Source of the DNA: Sisyra terminalis
Lineage: Eukaryota > Arthropoda > Insecta > Neuroptera > Sisyridae
Direction: 5' to 3'
NCBI GenBank assembly: GCA_958496175.1
Contig: OY292279.1
Location: forward strand, 10,354,001-10,418,000
DNA length: 64,000 nucleotides
Shown: piece after piece, positions 1 to 11,927 of the stretch
Numbering within the stretch: position 1 is the stretch's first letter
Layout of the letters: every line of letters starts with the position of its first letter
Translations under genes and position numbers: made by a program
The notes under the pieces: generated by a model
What the model was told of the DNA's origin: nothing
Databases searched by the model: none
What the model saw: the letters and a program-made list of their open reading frames with translations, nothing else

Positions 1-1110
1 TCAATGTGAGAAAGTTTAACAATTAATGATTTTTGAAGCAAAATGAAAATTTTTAAGGGTGTTAAGGGCGCAAAAAAAAGATATGCTTCTCAATTGTATA
101 GTACAAGCATTTCTGAAAACAAAAGGTGAAATTAAGCTCAAAAATATCAGAAATCTATAACTTTAAATAAAAGAAAATTATATCAAACATAGATTGAAGA
201 AAAATTGAGCAAAAACGAATTATAAAGTTGTTGATTTGTGTTTAAGGGAAATAATGTCTAAAAAAATTATCTAGGGGTGCTTTAATGGCAATTATCAAAA
301 AGTATTTTTAATTCTATCATTAAAGGCAAACATTTTGGAAAACTTGCTCGAATTAAGGGATGAAATCAACTTTTAAAGTTACCAGAAATCGGTCACCTTC
401 GAATAAATGAAAATTATATCAAGTATAAATTATTTGATAAAAAACATAACAAATAATTATTCTAGGGGTACTTTTATGACTAAATACAAAAAAGAGTGTC
501 AACTTAATTATAGTATGAAATGAATAAAGGGATAAAATCCACCCTAAATAAAATAACTTGACGGACTTTAGAACCGAATAGTTTTAAGGGTGATTAAAGC
601 AATAAACTTCTTAACTGTACTGTACATATATTTCTGCAAAGAAAGGGGTGAAATTGACACCCAAAAAGTCAAAAATCAAGCATCAATTAGAAGAAAATTA
701 ATTCAAACAAATTTTGAGGAAAAATTAAGGGGTACTTTTAGGTATTTTTAGGGGCACTTTTTATGACATTTAACCAAAAAATATGTTTACCCTACCATTT
801 TGTGCTAACTTTTTGGGAAATTTTCTAAAAAATAAGGGGTGAAATCGACCCTAAAAGTTACCAGAAGTCAGAAATCTTTAAATAATATGCAAATAAAAAT
901 TATTTGATAAACAATAATGTAAAGAAAATATTATATATATATATCCCAGGGTTAATTTCTAAAAAATTATGTCTACTTAATTGTAGTATACAAATATTTT
1001 TGAAAACATGGAAAAAATAAGGGATGAAATCTAACCTAAAAGTACCCAGTGACCATCTCCAAATAAATTTTAATGAAATTAAATTGACAAACTTTAGAAT
1101 CAGATGTAGA
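1..1110. repeat. Degenerate tandem repeat array, roughly 115-230 bp units
   Basis: Two short phrases return in the same order along this stretch. One resembles AGGGGTACTTTTA (near 273, 464, 727, 750). The other resembles AAGGGGTGAAAT (near 124, 354, 524, 640, 834, 1018). The irregular spacing suggests an old tandem array broken by indels. The array may continue beyond the left window edge. No coding sequence is seen in it. Confidence 0.5.
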
Positions 1111-1370
1111 CTTTGACTACAGATTTACGCAATGTTTTTTGTAGATATATTTTCTACAAAAATATTTTTGTAGAATCACAATGTGACTGACCAAAAGTTT
1201 AAATTTAACTATTTATTTTTTCTATAAAAGGAAACAATTAGCTCCTGAACAATTTTTTTTGGGTCATATCAGTTGATAACTTTTATCCTGCAATCAACAC
1301 AATGATAAATAGGAATCTAGAAAAATAAATTTTCCAAAATTTAACAATTTCAATTGCGTTTTTTCTTAAT

Positions 1371-1705
1371 TAAAAAGAGTTAAAAGAAAGAGTCAAACAC
1401 AGTATTTATGGGGAAAAACTGCACTAAAGTTGTGGTCCAAAAAAAATTTCGTGAAAAACATTGAATTTTTTGGACAGGGGGGGGGAATTAACGGTGTGTT
1501 TTTATTACCGACACAAAAAATTTTGTTTGTTGCTTTTTCCTTGAAAAGAATTAAAAGAAAGAGTCAAATGTAGAATTTATACTTTGGGGAAAAACTACAC
1601 TTAAGTTTTCGTCCAAAAAATTTTTCATGAAAAGCATTGCATGTTTTGGATATGGGGGGGGGGGTTAACGGTGTATGTTTTTATTACAGACACAAAAATT
1701 ATGTC
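1371..1705. repeat. Two-unit tandem duplication (~170 bp) with G tracts
   Basis: Two adjacent units share the order AAAGAAAGAGTCAAA, then GGGGAAAAACT, then TTTTGGA, a run of G (9 in the first unit, 12 in the second), then TTAACGGTGT and a TTTTTATTAC segment. The units are offset by about 170 bp and differ by small indels. No coding potential is visible. Confidence 0.65.
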
Positions 1706-2588
1706 TTTAAACTTCGGTATTTTTCATAGAAAAATTGAACCCTAAAATTCTATGAAAAATATTGAATGATACAAAATTCTTGAATTTAGGAGAGCGAGGA
1801 GGAGTGCAAAAATAAGTTACAGTACATTTGTGATAGTATAACTTGATTGGCATTTACCGAGGACCACCCTATATAAATCCAAGAAGACTTTCAAACTATA
1901 TTCGAGGGAATAAACCGTTAATGAGATCATTGTTTGCCTGATTTTGCCGATAAAATCCTCATATCCGTAAAACATTCCATTACATCTAACGAATAGCACA
2001 TTGTTGGAAAAGTAATGATGGACGAACGGCGAAAATAATGAAATCGTATAGACTTTTTTCGGGCCACGGAAATTAGAAAAATGAACTGGAATAGTGGCCG
2101 TTAAGCTTTCGAAACATCGTCGGCGATTATAAGGGTATCGCGCATTAGGGTTATTACCTACACAAGTGGGAAATTCTAGTGCGGAAATGATATGAGGGAA
2201 TGGTTGATTTTTTTTTTTTTTTGAAGAAAACGAATGAAAAGAAAAAAAAACGACTAAAAATAATGGTTTATTTTTAGAGAAAATCAATTCAAAATTAAGG
2301 ACATCGAAATCAATACATAGTTCTTACTTTTGCCCCTTTCGTTCTTTCGATTTGATCAGTTCAATGCCACCCCATTTGATGGGGGTGACGACATTGACGT
2401 GGAAAAGTTTAATAAGATTAGAAAAATTAAAGTTTACCAAGTGTTATTGTATTTCATTCATCATTATTCTCCAAATTTTTCCTCTCCGCGTAAACATAAC
2501 AGTAAAACATTTCAATTACCGAGATTCATATTAACATTTATAACAAATACAAATAAAATAAAACGACAATGACAAACGCATAGAAATC
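1706..2588. other. Non-repetitive intergenic sequence
   Basis: No repeat family seen elsewhere in the window occurs here, and base composition is less extreme than its surroundings. One 156-codon open frame on the minus strand (1817-2287) has no domain, a poly-lysine run caused by an A/T tract and no recognisable relative, so it is not called a gene. The stretch could be 5' flank of the promoter-like patch that follows. Confidence 0.3.
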
Positions 2589-2650
2589 ATATATATAAAT
2601 TGGCTACCTTGCCGTGCGTCCGTGCAGAATGGGCTATGCGCATGCGCTCT
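2589..2650 (+). promoter_or_regulatory. Promoter-like patch: TATA-like run and NRF-1/EWG-type palindrome
   Basis: A TATATATAAAT run at about 2590-2600 is followed by a locally GC-rich stretch holding TGCGCATGCGC at 2637-2647. That is the consensus palindrome bound by NRF-1 (Erect wing in flies) at many metazoan housekeeping promoters. The GC-rich patch stands out in an AT-rich setting. No coding exon is recognisable on either side, so it may be the start of a transcript whose exons lie elsewhere, or a relic. Strand is a guess. Confidence 0.35.
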
Positions 2651-3394
2651 GTTATCCCCACTTACGTATTCAAAACGTTGGGAAGGGTACTCACTCACTA
2701 ATGTATTTATTTGTGAATACGTATTTCGGATTTTCAGGTTTACAATATGTAAAAGCCAAAAAATATATTGCTCACTTATAAACTTAACATAATCTTTTCA
2801 GATATATCTACTGATCAGAGTTTAAATTTTTAAGCAGACCCTCAGATTTTGTTTCTTATAATAAATCAACTTTGTTTTATATTAAGCAGTAATAACGTTT
2901 CGCTTTTAACGGACTTGAATTGATTATTAAATTTGAAATTTCGATTCTTTATTAAACGTTATCCCTTACAAACTTTGCTACCATTTTTCACTCTTTTAGG
3001 GGAGAGATTTTCAAAAATTCTTTCTTATTATATATCTGCATCGTATAAGGAAAACATATTTCAAATTTAATCGACACAAATATGCATTTATATTTGAAAA
3101 TACAATTGTAAAACGAAAAAAAAATAATGACCTACTTTATGTTAGTTAAAATGACTAAAAAGCTATTCGATTTCGTACATTTGGACGTTGTACATACAAA
3201 ATTGTTCTAAATAGGTGGAAATCGTGGAAGTAAATTCGAATATTTTATTTACTTTCAATAACAATAATTGGTTTTCAAATTGTTCTAAATACCGAAAAAA
3301 TGTTAGTATCGAAGATTTTATATTTGAATTGACAGTGGAAATATATAAAGCTTTTCAGCCGAATATATAATTACTCCTGATCACAAACATTGGT
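2651..3394. other. AT-rich intergenic sequence, nothing recognised
   Basis: Low-complexity AT-rich DNA without long open frames, structural RNA signatures or terminal repeats. It runs up to the truncated ribozyme-like repeat that begins near 3395. Confidence 0.4.
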
Positions 3395-3556
3395 TAAGAT
3401 TGCTTGGCAATCGAAATATGTATCTGGGCAATACGTCACAAATATTTTTTTTTGAACTTCTGTTCAAATTTATGTTTAGGATATGATTTTCATATATTAT
3501 TGTATTAAATTATACTACATAAATTGGACAACAATATATCCTATATATTGTATTTA
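3395..3556 (+). repeat. Ribozyme-like repeat (family R), 5'-truncated copy
   Basis: This copy starts inside stem II (GATTGC-TTG-GCAATC), continues through GAAATATGTATC and the GGGCAATACGTCAC stretch, then the AT-rich tail ending CCTATATATTGTA. The upstream CTGATGA core is missing. A Helitron begins immediately after the tail. The same unit is found at 11.2-11.7, 28.3, 33.4, 36.5-37.0, 41.6, 43.3, 56.0-56.7 and 63.8-64.0 kb. Confidence 0.8.
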
Positions 3557-4503
3557 TCTATTATTATAAAGAGGAAAGATTTGATTGTTTGTTTGCTTTG
3601 AATAGGCTCCGAAACTGCTTGACCGATTTGAAAAATTCTTTCACTGTTGGGAAGCTACACTATTTCCGGTGAACATAAGCTATATTAAATTTTCAAAAAA
3701 GTTAGGGATCCATACTAAAACTCCAATAATGTAACCCAAGGTCTGAAAAAAAAAATACCAAAAACATTATTTTATCGCGTGCGCTGCGAAAACTATTGGT
3801 TATAGACAAAATAATATTCTACGATTTTGCAGAACATATCATTATCTACAAAAAATAAAACGACAGCATATGTCTAACTCTTATAGTTATATCACAATAA
3901 GTCTTTTTCATTTTAAAATATATATTTATAAATGCTACCGCTATAAAAGCTCTTTTATGTATACTTTGAGATTAATCCTTATCAAAATAATTGACTTCAT
4001 ATTTAAGTTTGCTTCAATTCCATTATATAACTTTTTGAGTTATTCAATTTGAACATTCCATTCGAAAGATATCACAAGTTTAAAAATGTAAGTTATTTGA
4101 AAAATGTCGCATGGTCACCCTATTTTACTTATAATTAAGACCAACTTTATTGAACTTGGCGATATTTTTTATTTATGTATAGATGCTGATTGATTTACAG
4201 ATTATTTGGTTCACGGTAGATATACCTACCGTAGATATACGCAATAGACCATACTCTTTTTAGATATTTATAAATATTTTTTTGAAAACTAATTGATTAT
4301 TACTTAGAACAATTTTATTCTTTGCAACAGTTTATTAAATGTCTTTTTAAAGTTGACAAAATAGTGTTTTCAGGTATGATTATGTTTTTCGTAAAAGAAA
4401 TAAGAAAAATAAAAATTTTCATATACCACTACAAATGGAAAATTTGAAAAGAAAACATAATCTACACCTACGTTACGCAGATGAAGTTGCGGGGATCAGC
4501 TAA
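3557..4503 (+). mobile_element. Short non-autonomous Helitron (947 bp)
   Basis: The element starts TCTATTATTATAAAG right after an A and ends GGGGATCAGCTAA right before a T. This is the A|TC...CTRR|T boundary expected for Helitrons, which insert between A and T without target duplication. A small hairpin lies just inside the 3' end (GCAGATGAAGTTGC). The last ~370 bp match the 3' part of the Helitron at 49879-51395. The 5' part carries a GGCTCCGAAACTGCTTGACC segment like those in many insect Helitron-type repeats. No Rep/helicase coding sequence is present. Confidence 0.75.
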
Positions 4504-4790
4504 TAGCTTATATTTTCATGAACCCACTGCTTTTAGTTTCATTTTGATAGGACAAATAGGGCCTGAGATAATCAACTTTCCGCAAACCCTTAAAAATGCG
4601 AAAATGTCTGCGCCTAGTAAAACTAATATGGCCACCACCGGAAAACTAAAAACAATAAAATTAAAACAATGATGAATTTGAACTATCAACATGTGGTAAT
4701 AGCACAAAAAAAATCTTTTTTTTTTTTAAATGGTCGAGCAACCATTTCATTTATTTTTGGACCACTTTATTTGGACTGACCCTTAGATTA
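4504..4790 (+). repeat. Dispersed repeat C, copy 1
   Basis: About 240 bp starting TAGCTTATATTTTCATGAAC are repeated at 47698-47975 with roughly 95% identity by eye over the first 190 bp, including GTCTGCGCCTAGTAAAAC and ATGGCCACCACCGGAAAAC. Both copies end near ATTTGGACTGACCC. Open frames of about 63 codons inside are not conserved as proteins and look incidental. The class is not recognised. It abuts the end of the Helitron upstream. Confidence 0.7.
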
Positions 4791-6560
4791 ATTAGATGCA
4801 TTTTTTTCATATGTGTTGCAATTTTAATGCTAAACACGGCATTTTATAGTAAATTTATCATTGAACTTCTATTCTTAAAGTTGAAAAAAAATTTTTTTTG
4901 AAAAGCTCTCTTTTTATTCATATTTATCCAAATTAATTTTAGCATTGGTTAAATCATAAGGGATGATTCATTACGTTAAACTCCGAACTTGTAAGATGGA
5001 AATTTTAATAAAATTTCATAGAAAGAGGTCTTAAGAATATAAAAGTTTTAACTATTTAACTTTCCATTTAATTTTCTTAAAAAGAAGACGGAAAAAGGAA
5101 AGCTTAAAAAACAACCAAAAATAAAAAGTAAACTTTCCAATAATAATCGTTAGTGCAATGACTTTAAATACTTTTACTCTTTCACAAAGTGGAAAACTAA
5201 TCGAAAATATCATCGAGGAAATCATGAACTTTTAGTCGAGTTGCCAACATTTCACAATATCTATCAAATCTGTCAAAATATGTCGAAACGATAATTTTTC
5301 CTCAAACATTCCATATCATATTTCTGCAGTTGAATGACATCAATACCGATTGTACAACAGTAACTTGTATCATAGAAGTTTTGCAGATCAAAAAGAAAGT
5401 TACGATTTTCCAAAAAATTTATAATCGAAATACTTCTGTAAGTTTTAACAGAAAAACTTTAGAAGTCATTGATGGAAAAACATAATTTCTTTGAACTTTT
5501 AACTTTGATTTAAAAGCAACTAAGTGGCTTAATCTTTAAATTAGCAATGAAAACTTCAAGGAATTTTCATAAAATGTTCCAATTTTTCATAACTAAACTA
5601 CACTGAAAATAGGGACGCGAGGGCAAAGTCATTTTCATATAAATAAATGTTCATCAGCTCTGGAATTTATTCCAGATAATAGTTGGAAAATCTCAAAAAT
5701 TGTATATTTTTTGACGGTTGCAAGAGTAGTAACGCAAAGTTGAATTCAAATACTTTTCCGATAATTAGCCAACTACATTAGACGTCCATAAAGATCAAAA
5801 GTTTCTAAGTCTTAGAACAACAAATTTTAGTTTTTCAATAATATTAACTAGGAAGTTTTAAAGCTTCCAACAATAACTTGTTTTGGGAGGACATGGAAGC
5901 AAATCCTCTCCCCAATCTTGGTCGACCATTGAATTTCCCAAAAGCGTTCAGTACTACAATAATATAAGACCATCTTAAATTAAGATCACCGGATTACTTT
6001 TTATTTATTTATTTTTATTTATTTTAATCTCCACAACATTTTATGTTTCCCAAAATGAGTTTTCCAGATAATTTGTTCAAAAACTAACCAATTTGTATTA
6101 CTACTTAAATCATATTTTTCTAAACGATAGTTAAACTATTTCGATTCGAAAAAAAGGCACAAATAAGATTAAATCGTAACGGATTATCTTTTGCCTAAAT
6201 TTATATCAAAGTGTAGTCCATTTTCCTTTTTCAAAAGGAATCCTTACTATACCGGATAAATGAGAACAAGTAGTAACCAGCGATAAGCAGCACTAAAAGT
6301 AAGAAAAATTAAACACTTTTTTCAATTAAGGCCATAAAATAAAGCTCAAAGCTTATTTCAACACCTAATAAATAAAAAAATTGAATACTTTAGATATTTA
6401 ACTTATTATACTCGTATTAACGAAATCACCGGTAGTGAATAATTTTAGAAGCATTAATCTAAAACTTGTAATACGTGAAAATTTTTCCAAACTATTCTTT
6501 TAGCGACTAAACTTTTAGGAACAAATCCCGGAATTTTATTTTAACTTCAACTTTAACCTT
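4791..6560. other. AT-rich intergenic sequence, nothing recognised
   Basis: About 1.8 kb of AT-rich sequence with no open frame worth calling, no terminal repeats and no RNA gene motif. Short A/T tracts and one TTTATTTATTTATTTT run near 6000-6026 are the only landmarks. Confidence 0.4.
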
Positions 6561-7125
6561 GAATAACTTTGCCAGAAGTATTTAAATCAAAAAATGCTTT
6601 AAGACCTTTTTTGTAGAGCATTTAATTTTCTACAAAAGAATGTACAAAAAATTTCCTCTTAAGATTAGTTCGTGTAAAAGAATGTGTAATTTTGAGTCTT
6701 TATTATTACAATTAAGAGATCTACTACATCGTTTTCGATTATTCATTTCAAAGCGTTAAAAAAGGTCACAACATATTTTCATAAAAAAAATTAAATGTTC
6801 TACAAAAAATATCTGACTATAGATTTTTGTAAAATCATCCGTTCCCTTATAATCGATTTGATTTTTTAACTTTGGGATAACTAATAAGCAATTGAATTTT
6901 GACAGAAAAAAATAAAAGTTTTACAAAATGAGATATCTTATCATTTTTTTGATGAAATTACTTTTCTCAAAGTTATTTAAAATTAATGTTGAAGTTCAAA
7001 TAAAATTCCTTTCTTTTGCTGTTAGCGAAATATTTAAACTTCAATTTTGACTTTAAATATCTTTGGGAAATGTAAATTTCTCTATAAATGCTAAGACACC
7101 TTTTTTGTAGAACATTTAATTTCCT
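6561..7125. repeat. Diverged fragments of the large-palindrome repeat family
   Basis: Phrases typical of the arms at 41.6-43.3 and 52-60 kb recur here in worn form: TTTTTTGTAGAGCATTTAA (6608), TCTACAAAAAATATCTGAC, and TTTTTTGTAGAACATTTAA (7100). The order suggests old, decayed copies. No coding sequence. Confidence 0.45.
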
Positions 7126-7129
7126 TTAA

Positions 7130-7817
7130 TGGCGTATTCTGGTATAGACGTCTAAATTTTAAGCATTTTTCAAATTAAGATAAAAAAAAATTAAAAATAT
7201 TTTTACGATCCATTTTTTTATTTGAATTTTATTGATATTTGAAAAATACTTAAACCATCGAATAACAGATCGGTGAAGTGGGGCTACAAAAACAAACACG
7301 GTGCTCCCTGATAGACATGATTCCAACCCTTGTAGTGATCCAAAAGAAACAAATTAAAAAAATTCCTCAATAGAAAAAAGATGTCGCAATTGGATTGACC
7401 TTTGCCAAAGAAAGAAAAAGAATAATTCTCAAAATGGCGTCGATTTAAAAGAAATAAAAAACAAACCGTTTCAAATTTTTTTAAAAAATATTTAGAGTTA
7501 AAATTTTCCAAAATCCGAGTCAGAAGCGATAGAGAGATGTAAAGAAAAGATTTTTATCAAATTTCAAAGGAATCGGTAAAGTAGAAATTGAGATATCATG
7601 ACAACAACCTTAAAAAAAGTAGTTTTGAAAAAACGCTATTAAAGTTTGAGAAAAAATTCCAATAGGATAACTCAGTTAACACAAAATCCACTATATCTCC
7701 GAAAAAAGACGAATTTCGAAAAATCCGTTTAAGGGTCTATCTTTGAAGGTCTAAAATTTGAAATTATGCAAAAAAATTAAAATCGATTTTTTCAAATATC
7801 TTGACCAGAATACCACC
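7130..7817. mobile_element. MITE with TTAA target duplications (688 bp)
   Basis: The left end TGGCGTATTCTGGTATAGA and the right end TTGACCAGAATACCACC are imperfect inverted repeats sharing GTATTCTGGT. Both ends are flanked by TTAA (7126-7129 and 7818-7821), the target duplication used by piggyBac-type transposases. The interior is AT-rich and non-coding. The ends do not match the classical piggyBac CCCT start, so assignment to that superfamily rests only on the TTAA. Confidence 0.6.
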
Positions 7818-7821
7818 TTAA

Positions 7822-9890
7822 GTACCAACATATAAAAATATTGCTCTAATTTGTGATTAGGTAACAAAATTTCAAAGTTAAAAAACCAAAATAATTCGTT
7901 TAAATAGATCAATGTTCAAGGCTCGATTATAAGAAAGGGGTTGATCTGATTTAATTTTCTTCAAGAATATATGACTCGTTTATTTTGAAAGTGGCGTGAG
8001 TCTATTTCAAAGACGGTCTATATGAGGATTCTTCTTCTTGTAACTAAAATAGATTCTTAATTATTTAACTGATTTCATTTTAACAAAAACGCCAATTATT
8101 CCCTCCTCCTTTGTATCTTATGTTCCTATGGTTAAAAATGATAATACTATAGGGGTTGTTCTTGAAATGGACTTAACTCACTTTCAAAATAAACGGTTCA
8201 TATTTTATTTAACTCTTTCAGTATGATAGTTTCAAGGAATGGTTTGGATTGGAAAATAAAAAATTGCTAAGAAATATCCTTCATATCAATTTTAAGGACT
8301 CAAAGTTTTACAATTTTCTTGATCTAACCCAATGTTTACAATTGAATCCCCAAACTTTACCGAAGAAATCATAATTTATTATAGCAATTAAGCATTAAGT
8401 GAATACATTAACGGTGTTCACACTTCAACGATAATTAAAATTAAGTACATTAATTACTTAAGTACTTAATTAAATTAAGTACCTTAATTACATATATAAA
8501 TATTGCTCTAATTTGTGTATTAGTTACAAAATTTCAATGTTAAAAAATCAAAATAGATCATTGTTCATGGTTTGATTATAAGAAAATTCGATTTTTCTAG
8601 AGCATTTAATTTTTTTCAAGAATACATATGATTTAATTCTTTTAGTATGATGGTTCCAAGGAATAGTTTGGATTGAAAAATAAAAAATTGCCAAAAAATA
8701 TCCTTAAAATCAACTTTAAGGACTCAAAATTTCACAATTTTCTTGATCTAACCCCAATGTTTACAATTGAATTCCCAAACTTACAGATGAAATCATGATT
8801 TGTTATAGCAATTAAGCATTAAGTGAATACATTAACGGTATTTACACTTCAACGATAATATTTAAATCAAAAATTTTCGAAAAAAAATCATTACAACATC
8901 GATAAACTGGATGGACTAAAAACCAATTTTCTGATTTCCAAAGAGGAAAATTCAATTAAACTTAAGTACATTAAGTACTTAAGTAAATTAAGTACCTTAA
9001 TTACATATATAAATATTTCACTAATTTGTGCATTAGTTATAAAATTTCAAAGTTAAAAAATCAAAATAGATCATTGTTCACGGTTCGATTATAAGAAAGG
9101 TCGATTTTTCTAGAGCATTCAATTTTCTTCAAGAATATATGTGACTTAATTCTTTTAGTGTGATGTTTCCAAGGAATGGATTGGATTGAAAAATAAAACA
9201 TTACTAAGAAATATCCTTAACATCAATTTAAGGACTCAAAATTTCACAATTTTCTTAATCTTACCCCAATGTTTACAATTAAATCCCCAAACTATACAGA
9301 TGAAATCATGATTTGTTATAGCAATTAAGGATTAATTTAATACATTAACGGTATTCACACTTCAACGATAATTAAAATTAAGTACTTAAGTACTCAAATT
9401 AAGTACCTTAAGTACATATATAAATATTGCTCTAATTTGTGTATTAGTTACAAAATTTCAAAGTTAAAAAATCAAAATAAATCGTTAAAATAGATCAATG
9501 TTCAAGGCTTGATCATAAGAAAGCAGTTGATCTGATTTAATTTTCTTCAAGAATAAATGTGATTTAATTCTTTTAGTATGATGTTTCCCAGGAATGGATT
9601 GGATTGAAAAATAAAAAATTACCAAGGAATATCCTTAATATCAACTTTAAGAACTCAAAATTTCACAATTTTCTTGATTTAACCCCAATGTTTACAATTG
9701 AATCCCCAAGCTTATAGATAAAATCATGATTTGTTATAGCAATTAAACATTAAATGAATACATTAACGGTATTCACACTTCAACGAAAATATTTAAATCA
9801 AGAATTTTCGAAAAAAATCATTGCAACACCGATAAACTGGATGGACTAAAAACCAATTTTCCGATTTCCAAAGAGGAAAATTCAATTGTT
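7822..9890. repeat. Tandem array of four ~400-660 bp units
   Basis: Units begin around 7830, 8495, 9010 and 9420. Each opens with AAATATTGCTCTAATTTGTG or a variant, followed by ATTATAAGAAAG, a TTTAATTTTCTTCAAGAATA segment, TAGTATGATG, CTAACCCCAATGTTTACAAT and TACATTAACGGTATTCACAC. Units two and four end with an extra ~100-bp block (8850-8957 and 9786-9888), suggesting a two-unit higher-order repeat. AAGTACTT and TTAAGTAC palindromes lie at the junctions. Part of unit one (8084-8205) recurs inverted at 61738-61862. Confidence 0.75.
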
Positions 9891-11200
9891 ACAAATTAGT
9901 CCCACATACAATATACAAATATATATAGTGTCCAAACGACATCGTGTGCATGACAATAACAAAGCGCTCGAAATAATTTATACATTTAATTTGGAAATAT
10001 TGAATTCCGCAAGCCATTTCAACGTATGTATTGTACACTACCAACAATATGGATGTGAATGTAAATGTATACGAAACAAAACTGGGAACTGGGAATTTCG
10101 TGATTTGGTCGAGTGCCAGGAATAAATAAAAATAATTTGAACGAACCGTGCAAATGGGCGCTTCGCTTTATGTTCGACAGCGATTTTCATGAAAAACTAC
10201 CTATAGCGCCCGACCGCAACCGTAAAGCCATCGTTAGGGTGAAAAGGTGGTTCTTCGGCCGGGGAAATGTTTCGTGTTTACCAAAAGACCGCAATTTTAA
10301 ATTTATTCGTTCCAATCATTAGTGGATTAAACACGTTAAATTACAACACGGAAATTTTAATTTTCATCAAAATCAACTTCCGTAATATTTCTGTCAATCA
10401 CTAATGATTTCATTATGATGACCTACTATTCCATTGTATAGCTATTACAAGCAAATCACGGTTGAGTATCAATGATAAAACTTTTTAATAAGTTTTAATC
10501 ATTAAAAAACAGGCGGTAGGGATATAAATTTTTAAGATTCCATTAATAAAATTAATCCTTTTATGATTTCATTATGTATGTCTGTCCGTAACGGTCATTT
10601 TTGTCGAAAACAAAGGTGTTTCATCCAATTATCTAATGCAATACATTTCAATTTTTCGCAACAGACTTTTATTTTTAATTAAATTGAAATCGTGAACTAA
10701 TCAAACAAATTGAGTTCCATTGTTGCCGGCATGAAATTATTTATCAATGAACAAAGGCCACGCCAAATCGATTGGCATTTCCAAATTAAAATTGTACATT
10801 TTTTTGTTGTTGTTGTTCATTTATTGCATATTAAATAGATTACACTGCAATACATTCACTTATAAAATAATAAAATTGATAAACACGTTTAAAACGGGCG
10901 GCCATTTGTCTCTCCCATGATGGCCATTTTAACATTATTAATCTTTTGTGTATGTTGGATCAATTTTAATGTAAACATGAATATTACATGTGTGTTTATA
11001 GGGGAATAACGGGACACACCTACCTTTATTTTAGTTTTTTAATAATTCATCAAATATATTATGATAATTAATGAATGTTGGACAAAATTATTAATATTTT
11101 GTTTACAACAATTAATTACTTGGAGCAAATAAAACGAGTTTGGAAAATTGGAAAACGAGTTCGTTTTTGAGGCTAAATTGCACTGGAATCCCTAATTTAT
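9891..11200. other. Unique island, possible regulatory DNA
   Basis: About 1.3 kb without any repeat family found elsewhere here and with higher sequence complexity than its flanks. It includes a GGGCGGCCATTTGTC stretch near 10897 and GGATTTGCTTG-like homeodomain-poor AT blocks. Two open frames of 69-79 codons (9886-10125, 10113-10322) overlap out of frame, lack domains and are not called. It could be intergenic regulatory or intronic sequence. Confidence 0.3.
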
Positions 11201-11225
11201 TAACAATAAAACATAGGGATGATCA

Positions 11226-11445
11226 AAATAAGATTTTTTCGCTGACTTTGAACAGTTATACTGTGTATACAATATATAAGATATATTGCAGTCCAATTTA
11301 AGTAGTATAATTTAATATAATAATATATAAAAAAATCATACCACAAACATAAATTTGAACAAAAGTTTATACAAAAATATTCGTGACGTATTGCCCAGAT
11401 ACGTACTTCGATTACCAAGCAATCTTCATCAGTGGTCATCAAGTA
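11226..11445 (-). repeat. Ribozyme-like repeat (family R), minus-strand member of an inverted pair
   Basis: On the minus strand it reads TGATGACCA, CTGATGA, A, GATTGC-TTG-GTAATC, GAAG, TACGTATC, then TGGGCAATACGTCACG and the AT-rich tail. The tail ends with the extended terminus ...GTCAGCGAAAAAATCTTATT. The core GAAA is mutated to GAAG. It faces the plus-strand copy at 11505-11700, with 5' sides toward the centre. Confidence 0.8.
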
Positions 11446-11504
11446 GTTTTGCTGATGATTTGACTGCTTTGTAAATCTTCACAAAACAGTTACGGAGTGA
11501 TCCA

Positions 11505-11700
11505 AACTACTTGATGACCACTGATGCAGATTGCTTGGCAATCGAAATACGTATCTGGGCAATACGTCACGAATATTTTTTGTTTGAACTTCTGTTCAAA
11601 TTTATGTTTGTGGTATGATTTTTTTATATGTTATAATATTAAATTATACTACTTAAATTGGACTGCAATATATCTTATATATTGTATACATAATAGGGAT
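11505..11700 (+). repeat. Ribozyme-like repeat (family R), plus-strand member of an inverted pair
   Basis: TTGATGACCA is followed by CTGATGC, A, GATTGC-TTG-GCAATC, GAAATACGTATC, TGGGCAATACGTCACG and the tail to TGTATACATA. The core position A9 is C in this copy, which should disable cleavage. The ~60-bp spacer between this and the inverted copy (11446-11504) carries the ACGGAGTGATCCAAACTAC segment that precedes other full copies. Confidence 0.8.
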
Positions 11701-11927
11701 GATTCTCTAAAAATCTTGTAAAAATATTTTTGAAATTTACTTCTTTTTTTTTGCCAATTTTGTAGTACTTATGTAACTAGATTTTACCAATAGAGAGGTC
11801 CTCAGAATAAACTAATTTTAGAATAATTTATAGTTTTGAAAGTGAAGGAATGGTTTTTATAGTCCATACCATTATTAAGTCGTGTCTTTTATAGTTTAAT
11901 AGAGTACAAAAAGTTTAGACCCTAATA

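Noticed and set aside
1817..2287. 156-codon open frame on the minus strand
   Set aside because: No domain or recognisable relative, a Lys run encoded by an A/T tract, no promoter or poly(A) logic on that strand. The length is possible by chance in 64 kb.
4481..4707. Overlapping ~63-codon frames on both strands, with a similar minus-strand frame at 47712-47936
   Set aside because: Both loci are copies of dispersed repeat C. The shared protein sequence only reflects the DNA repeat, and the frames are not intact in the same way.
9080..9100. GGTTCGATTAT resembling a tRNA B box
   Set aside because: No A box, acceptor stem or anticodon arm can be placed around it, and it recurs in each unit of the tandem array.
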